Positions 20,618 through 29,600 of a stretch of DNA of 64,000 nucleotides are shown piece after piece; positions within the stretch are counted from its first letter, which is position 1; the number at the start of each line of letters is the position of its first letter. The position numbers were made by a program, and so were the translations under genes. The notes under the pieces are model-generated. The model was not told where the DNA came from. It saw only the letters and a list, made by a program, of their open reading frames with translations, and made no database searches. Source of the DNA: Sipunculus nudus (Eukaryota; Annelida; Sipuncula; Golfingiida; Sipunculidae); the NCBI GenBank assembly GCA_026874595.1, contig CM049320.1, forward strand, positions 34,942,214 to 35,006,213, read 5' to 3'.

Positions 20618-23600
20618 GTAAATTATTGGAAATATGTTTTTAATGTCCCTATCAGTTTCTTCTCTCCATCTCAGGACCTGTGTCCACATGTTTTGTATGG
20701 TCATCATTTCTAAAACCATGCATATGTTATAACAACCGTGCCACTTTTTTATACCAAATGTTGGACTCAAAAAATGATTCAGGTACAGATAAGAAAAATC
20801 ATACTTAGATAAACCAACTAAAGACGTAATTTTTAGAGATTATCACTGAGAAATATGTTTACTTGGTGTACTTCATACAATACTGCAGATATTGATAATG
20901 CTCTCAGTGCTGTTGTCGTTGGTTCACCAGGTCACTTAAATTCATTGAGATAACTTTCATATGAATGACTTTGGAGATACAGCATGCAAAACAAATAATC
21001 CTATGGTTTGAATCTATTTCTAGATTACATCTGAAATGAATATAGTGTCATTTGAATCAATGCAAACAATTTTTGTGAAAGCAAAATGCAAATATACATG
21101 TATGAAAATGTATCTTTTGCGAAATTTTGGTTGGCATTGTGAGCAGATATATTCAAGAGAAACAACAGCAATTCAGTATTAATATATTCTCGTATAATTT
21201 ATAGATAGCTTTTCAGGGTATGTCTTTCTTTTTCTTTTCCAGGTGATAGCAATAGTGTAATACTGGTTCAAGGGCCACTTAGCGGAACCAATGATGACGA
21301 TCCATCTATGGTCACGTGTCCTATAGGATACGTTCCCAGAGTGTGCTCCTGCGACATTTTGACCAACTGTGACGGGGCTTTTTTTGAAAATAACACTGAT
21401 CCACTTCAGTGCATAGCCAGAAATTCTCACCTACGAAACGGTGTAAAGGTAATAAATGTTAACAAATGTTTAACACGTGTCGAAGGAGAGTGCAAGTGTT
21501 GTAATCGGTCTGTCTGTTTGTCTGTTTGAATGTATGTCAGGATGTAATACCAGGTAAGGGCATCTTCCAATAAATCATACACAAAGTAGCCAGGTATTCT
21601 TACAGGTGAACCGGTTGCGGAATTCTGGTTTTAGAATTCAAAATATATATTATATAATAAAATATGTGAAACTGTAGTTTAGGCACCCTTCCGTCAGAGG
21701 TCGTTTCTTCTAAAAACCAAGCTTTTGTATTAAAGTAACGTGGGACGGCCAGGACTACTTGTCTCAACAGTCAAAAATTAAATAAAAATTGTTTAAATAT
21801 TCAGGAAACACCTTCTGTTTACATTCGTCATGCACTTGCGAACAAAATAATAGTTATCCCGTGACGTGCTCACGACAAAAACACCCATGTTTATGTAATA
21901 TTTCTAGAAACACCTGTCTAAGGCGAACATTATATTTTTGTCCCGGCGGAGCATATCGGGATCTTTATCTTCTCTGTGTAACTCTTATAAGGCCGAAATA
22001 AAAAATAATAAAATGTTTGGTTCTCAGGCAGTTTTTTCAGAAATCAATGCTAACGGGCGGTTTTTTTTTTATTTTTAATTTTTAGGTATATTTTGATAAA
22101 AATGTCAAATGATAAAGGAAAAGCATGATAATAAGGCAAAATTAAAAAAAAGATTGGTTTTCAGGCACTTTTTTCTTCATAAATCAATGCGGGCGGGCGA
22201 TTTTTTTTAAAATTTTTTGGTATGTTTCGATAAAAATTTTTAAATGATAAGGGAAAAGCATGGTTATAACTCATTATAAAAATTGTTTTATTTTGCTAAA
22301 CAAGTAAAAGCACTACATAACAAAGGAAATTATACGATTTTATCCTCTTGAAAGAAATGTCCGAGCGGCTGCAGCTCAACATTGGTAAGTTTCTTTTGAA
22401 AATCAAAATAAATTTTTTTGATGCGGGGGTTTACAATTGATGCGGACGGTGCCTGAGAACCATACCTTTTATTTTTTGGCCTAAACACACGCCTATAGTG
22501 TTACAAATCTACAATCTGGTTTGTTAGCCGTTCACAAGCTCTGAACAGAGTCTTATCGATCAAGATTTGTTTCAACTGGTTTATTTGTTTTTAAAAGCAT
22601 TGTCCTTTGGGACTATTAAGATTGGTGCCAAATCATTTATTACCAAAGCTTAGCCTGTTATTTACACTGAATCACATCTTGAAGAAAAAAATACTGCTTG
22701 TTTTAATATTTACAAAGACATTTTTGCGACCTTGTTTTGAGCTAATGTGTAATTATCATCCTTAAACTGTACCTACATGTTTTAAACATGTGTGTGCATA
22801 TTGTTCGAACGTATGCTAAGTAAATTGTCCTTGTAATTATTTAACAATACATACTAAAAGAACACAAAGAAAAACCCTACGTCAGACGTATAGATGTACA
22901 GTGAAAACCCTACGTAGCGGACAGTCAGGGGGCCGGAAGATATTTACATAAAAGCGGGATGTCCACCCCCAGGGGATTCGTTCGGTCCTGTAGGAGCCAG
23001 AAGTCCGAGATCAAGAGGACAGACGCAACATCCATAAAAACTGCAATATTTTTGCTGTATTTATGAGGCCCTCGAAGCATGTATTATTAATTGTGTCATT
23101 AAAATTTTATGATTTACAATGTATCCTAACATTTACTGACACCGAAGGGTATATTCTCTATCCTTGTGTCGTATGGACGCATGTCCCATATGTCCGTGAA
23201 AATTCTTAATTCTGTGTGTAAATATATGTAATAGGTTTTATAGTATAAACTATAAAATAAACAAGAACGCCTTAACAACATGACGGCCATGATTATAGTA
23301 AAACTGACAATGATTCTGTTATTCTGTTTTTCAACTTCAGGCTTCATTGTATTGTGAACTGGAGAGGGTGGACAACAAGAAATATATTCAAGTTATATCT
23401 CCAGAATACTCAGCTTTTCCGTCTTTATCCTGTCCTGCCGGAACTATATTTGTCAGCTGTAGCCTTGGATCAGGGTAAGTTATATATTTTAACAACATTT
23501 GCCGGAATCCCTCTTGGTACGGTGGCTGATTTAGGATACAGAAAAAAAAAATATTTATCTCGTGATCTCGAGATAGAATTTCGCAAAAAAAAAATTTAGG

Positions 23601-26600
23601 AAGCAAAAAAAAAAATTTTTAGGAAGCAAAAAAAAAATTTTAGGAAGCAAAAAAAAAAAAATTTAGGAAGCATAAAAAAAATTTTTAGGAAGCAAAAAAA
23701 AAATTTTAGGAAGCAAAAAAAAAAAAAAATTTAGGAAGCATAAAATAAAATTTTTGGAAGAAAAATAAAATTTTTAGGAAGCAAAAAAAAAAAAAATTGT
23801 AGGAAGCAAAAAAAAAAAAATTTAAGAAGCATAAAAAAAAATTTTATGAAGCAAAAAAAAAAAATTTTTAGGAAGCAAACAAAAAATTTAGGAAGAAACC
23901 CCAGCTGGGAACGGGTCTTATAACGTCACTTTGACGTATAAACATTTTATCTAAAGGCTACTTGTATACAAGCCACTTGAGCAAGTGTTAACATACAGAT
24001 AAAAACATGTAACCGAGTTATTGAAAGATCACTAGTTGATATTCGTTAGAGCATGTGAAGCAATGCAGTATTTGTCATTTACAGAAATCTGTAATCTCTG
24101 AATTGAAGCCAGATGTTTCTGCCGGACGTCTTTCTATTACGATCGGTGGCAATTTTTGCACCCCCCCCCCCGACCCATGTTATAAAAAAACGTGGATATA
24201 GACAAAGACACCACCTTTACCCATGGCATTGGCTAATTTTTATGAAAGATTAATAGATTATGTTTACCTAGATTATGTTTATGATTACTTTCACTTCTTT
24301 AATATGTATATGCAGAGTTAGCCTGTATTACAAAGATTCTATAAATAAGGCAGGTGAATAGCGACTTTAAGACCAAAGCAGAGCATTTTGCTGAAGAAAA
24401 ATCATGATGAGAGGTGATCGAAATTTTAAACCGTTTATTTATGAATATAAAACATTTATGAAGATAGGTTGATTAAATTAATCTGAGCTATAGTAAGAGC
24501 TATAGTGGATCAAGACTTTGGCTTTAGGGGCTGAAGCAACGTCCCTCCCCGACCCCCCCCCCCCCCCCCAGCGTACCTACCCGAAAACACAGTAATCAGT
24601 TTTAGCATATTTTAATTTATGATGGTCTAATACATGTTCCATAAAACGACACACCATTTCAATAAAACAAAAGCTGAAAGAAATTGTACAAAAAGCGTGT
24701 TTCTATAAGAAGCTCATATTTGTTTGTATTCTTAAAATAATAAGGTACCCACAATGCATGCATGCAGACCTAAACATTTCTATTTGAGTGATTTAACAGA
24801 CATGGCTCCGAATCCGCCGTTCAGGTAGAATGTTTCAGATTCTTTAGGCTTTGACATCTTCCTTACGGATATGAATATTAAATATTGAATTTATATTGAA
24901 CTTTTCTTCAACTCGCCTTATCTCAGGGGATATACAAACTTGATTGATTTTAAATTAATTATATTCTATAACCGTTCAGTTAAACACAGTATACATGGTC
25001 TTTGTTTTATAATTGCAATAGTAAGCACTCTTAACGTATACTGTCCCCATAAGGTTGCTTTGTTTTATGTCAATTCAGCTTCGAATGGTTCGTACAAGTG
25101 TGACATTTTTTCTGGAGATCTCGAAAGATAATTTTTTTTTGCTTCCTAAAAATTTTTTTTTTGCTTTCTAAAATTTTTTTTTTGCTTCCTAAAAATTTTT
25201 TTTTTTTTGCTTCCTAAAATTTTTTTTTTTTGCTTCCTAAAAATTTTTTTTTGCTTCCTAAAATTTTTTTTTTTGCTTCCTAAAAATTTTTTTTTTTGCT
25301 TCCTAAAATTTTTTTTTTGCTTCCTAAAATTTTTTTTTTTTTTGCTTCCTAAAATTTTTTTTTGCGAAATTCTATGTCGAGATCTCGAGATGTTATCTCG
25401 AGATCTCGAGATAAATATTTTTTTTTCTGTGTCCTAAATCAGCCACCGTAGTACGGTACAAATACTTGCTTAAAAAGTTTTCAATCTACTTTATCAACAT
25501 TCGTCCACCTTCTACTTAGTGTTAATAGGGCCTATACGGCTTTACAATGTCTACAAGTCTTATTTATACATTTATTTATACATAAAAAAGGCCAAAAGGC
25601 CGTCATCTTTCCTTTCAACACAATTAGTTGTCATTGTTTTACTGACAGCAAAATATAGAAATATATAGACTGGTACCAATCACAATTGTGAGAGCCTAAT
25701 CACAATATTTCATATCATTCTGTGCAAGTCTGTAATTAATGAATGCAATGCAGTTGCAAACAATGATTCTGACCTTGTGCCTTTCTATATATAGAATTTA
25801 CGGGCAAGCAGTCTTTTCTGGTTTGCATTTAGTATCGTAGGGAAATGTTAAAAAATGAAAACAATCGGTATTTCCACCAAGAGGGATTCAAGCGCCTCTG
25901 CTTACAGTGTACTAATACGTTACTGGTTGTCACAGGATTTTATGACAGAGAAGGTCTGCTTTATAGTAAACTAACAGGTATCAAATAAATGGTTACGTTA
26001 TTTAGATAAAAAGTAGTAGTTGCATTATGATTTAACTGGTAAAATGTATTTGTTATCGTCAACTTTTTTTTACCCATGGTTTTGGACGTCTGCTTAAAAA
26101 GTCTTGTGATTAAAATGCCGGCAGCGCCCTCGCTCTGGTGTACTTCCATAGCTATTTATTTGTTTGATACCATCCAAAAAGGATCGTTTAGAGATTCAAT
26201 TTCGGGCAAAATCAAATATAAACTTTATTTAGTTTACATGGATTGTACAACCAATTAACTAAAACGAGGCACCCGCCATGACTCGAATCTTGGCGCTCGG
26301 TAGTCGGTAAAGGTGGAAACCGGAGAACCCGGGGAAAACCACCGACCTTGGACGGGCCACTGAAACCAACTCTGATAGCCACGCCGGGAATCGAACCCAG
26401 GTCTACAGCGGAGATGGCCGAGGGTTTTACCATTCAGCTGTCCTGGCTAGACTATGGGACTATTGAAAGCAATATTAATATGTTTAATATGATAACTCAT
26501 ATTATGTTAAGAATATTATCATTAGAATTACTGCCCATAATTTGGATCTGAGGGCTTTGTCTTCTGGGTTTAGAGTGTGCGCAAAATGGCAGCCCGCATG

Positions 26601-29600
26601 AGCGGTCGAATAACTGGAAACAATTAGCCTGTCATTTTTCCATAAGAGGGCGAGGATGCGACAGGAAAGTTACGTTTATCCTACGACAGCATCCGGATGA
26701 AATTCTATCTATAGAGAGATCGGTGGCAAGTGGACGTGTATCGGTATAGTTTCAAGTGGTTGACGCTAATTTTGTACCACGCCCAAATCCTGAATTATAG
26801 GAGGTTCAGGAACGTTACTATGCACATCAATTCAGAGATACCACTCTTTTTTTCAGGTGGATGGGGAGTCATCGGATGAATTATACTGTGAATAACGGTT
26901 CGTGTTCCCCGGAGAGATACAAGGAAGGGGCTCGTTTCAAGGTCCAAGTTCACTGTCAATGTAGGTACAGTCACCAACTATTTTAAGAAGGCAGTGCCAA
27001 AGCGCGTGTATATCTCCGCCAACGCCTGCATCCACAACCAGGTGTTTCGATTCATTTCCTGCTAATCCACAAATATTCACATAAAATCATTGAAAATAAA
27101 ACTTAAATTTAAAACAATAAAACATGCCATCCAAAAAAGTGTAATGTATTATAATTCATAACATTCTGAGGTTTTGTGTTTGTTAATTCCCCTTGCCACA
27201 AATCCTTTGGGTTCAGCGTTCCCAGGTACATGAGGACAAAAATTTGCCTCCGCCATGAGGGTGTGCGTTCATCGCCGTTCTTTTGTGCATTTATGTGTGT
27301 GTTTATTCACAATATTGCTCACGCATCATATACAAAATCTCATGAAGTTTCAGTGTATTTGGGGATTGTCTAATGCAGGTTCGATTAGATTATGGATCAG
27401 GAATATGATTCGGATTCAGTAACGCCATCAGAGAATAGCCTCTAATGTACAGTCATTTATGGATGAATTAACATGGGAATATGGGTCTATTAAGCACACG
27501 CACGCTTTCGCGCACAACAAACATACACGAACGGAGATAAGGGCTAGGTATCTCCTACAAATTTCGTATCGGAATATATTTCGATATTTGGTAGGGAATT
27601 GCGATATTTAAATATAATTAATTTTATTTATTGGAAATAAATGTGTTTTTTATTAAATATAGAATATATGTATGTATATAAGTTACTGATATTACTATTA
27701 TTAACAATTCTGTATCATTTTAAACATAATGACATTATAAAAGTTTATGATGATCAGTTTATTTCAAACACGAAATATGGTGACATTACTTACTAATGTA
27801 CTGTTGACACTGCCCAAAGAGTCATTTAAAATCAAGTCTTCTTTAGGCCTTATTTTAAATATTTCTTTTTTTTTGTGTAGGTTACTGCCTCCCTTTTTTT
27901 AATCCTACCTTAACTGCGTATATGTACATCTACAGAATTCCATTCCGATTTCGGACTCCGTGTCAGGGCAGTATCACAGGTTTCCTCTCATTTTATATCC
28001 TGGCGTCAGCCAGCCCGGTGACTATTGCAATCGCAGGCCCTGGGTGCGTTATCGTTCCCATTGATGGATCATACCACCGAGGAACACTCAAAAGGCACAC
28101 TCGTTTGTGAGTGAAACACGGCCGTCTGGCAATCCCATTAAGCCTGCAGAGCGCTCACCCTGGGTTGGGACCGACCGTGAAACGGCTGAGATTCGAACTC
28201 ACGATCCCCCGGCTTTGAGTCCTGTGCTCTACCCCTGAGTCACAGAAGCCGGTTCTTTAAGCGTTACATATGCAGATAACTTGGCAATTGGAGAATTTTG
28301 GACTCTGAATTAGCGAAAAGGTGGATAGATTGTGGTATGCACAATTACAGCAGTGTATACCACATCGCATGGCTGTCGTTCTTAAACAATAATACAGTTG
28401 AGATGACACTAGATCTTCCTGCAGTTATCATAAGATGTGAGCATCTGTTGTTTATTTCCAGGTCATTAGGGCAAGGGTGTTCTTAAAACTTTGCAAGTAA
28501 AATATGTAAAAATTATGTAAAATCAATACCTGAAGAGACGTCACGTAACCATAAACCCTGGTCGGTTTTGTTATCTAGCGGTCGATTTTATAACGACATG
28601 TAATTCATTTGCGTAGGGAAATTCAACGAAAAGATATGGACCCGACCAGGCTGGTTTCAAGTCTCTCTGTGTCTCTGTTTATATTCCTCTCATCTGATTA
28701 TTATATATACGGCGGCTCGTATAGGACATGCACAAAATCATTTTTATCTCGTTCCCACGCGTTAGTATCTCGTGGCCACGCGATAATTATCTCGTTCTCA
28801 TGCGTTAGTATCTCGTGGCCACGCGATAATTATCTCGTTCCCACGCCTTAGTATCTCGTGGCCACGCGATAATTATCTCGTTCTCATGCGTTAGTATCTC
28901 GTGGCCACGCGATAATTATCTCGTTCACACGCGTTAGTTTCTCGAGGCCACGCGATAATTATCTCGTTCCCACGCGTTAGTTTCTCGTGGCCACGCGATA
29001 ATTATCTCGTTCCCACGCGTTACTATCGCGTGGCCACGCGATAATTATCTCGTTCCCACGCGTTACTATCGCGTGGCCACGCGATAATTATCGCGTGGGA
29101 AAGAGATAAATGTAGATAGATAACACAGTAAGACCTACATCTTAAATCCTTGAGGCATGCTTCTATACACTGGATGAAGACTATGGTCAATTATTTGCAT
29201 GAATTTAGAGCGGACTTAATATGCTGAGACCTGAAATGATACAACGGGCACTCGTATAACACTCTTGGGCCATGTTTGTCTGGAGAAGGTGTGAGCGGGG
29301 AAAGGGGGGGGGGGAGGGCTAGTTCGGGTAAAATATTTTTCATAATAAATGTTCACAATATAACAAAATTTTCATTGGGGGCCCAATAGTAAACCCAAAT
29401 AGAATATATATATATATATATTCCATGAACAAATAAAAATGGGCGAGTTGAACCAATGCAATGAAATGGTGAACAAATGCAATGAAAACTGCTGAAATTT
29501 ACCTCAAAGCATTCGGCGCAAACACACATACAACGAAATACATACAAACAATTTAAGCTGCATCGACGCTCGATATAAAACAGACCACAGACATTCTTGT

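Larger units (their letters stand above)
21449..23340 (+). other. Large intron of copy B
   Basis: This 1.9 kb intron is colinear with copy A except that the LINE is absent. It contains the complete GGTTCTCAGGCAC inverted-repeat element and the Tigger-like fragment. Confidence 0.65.
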
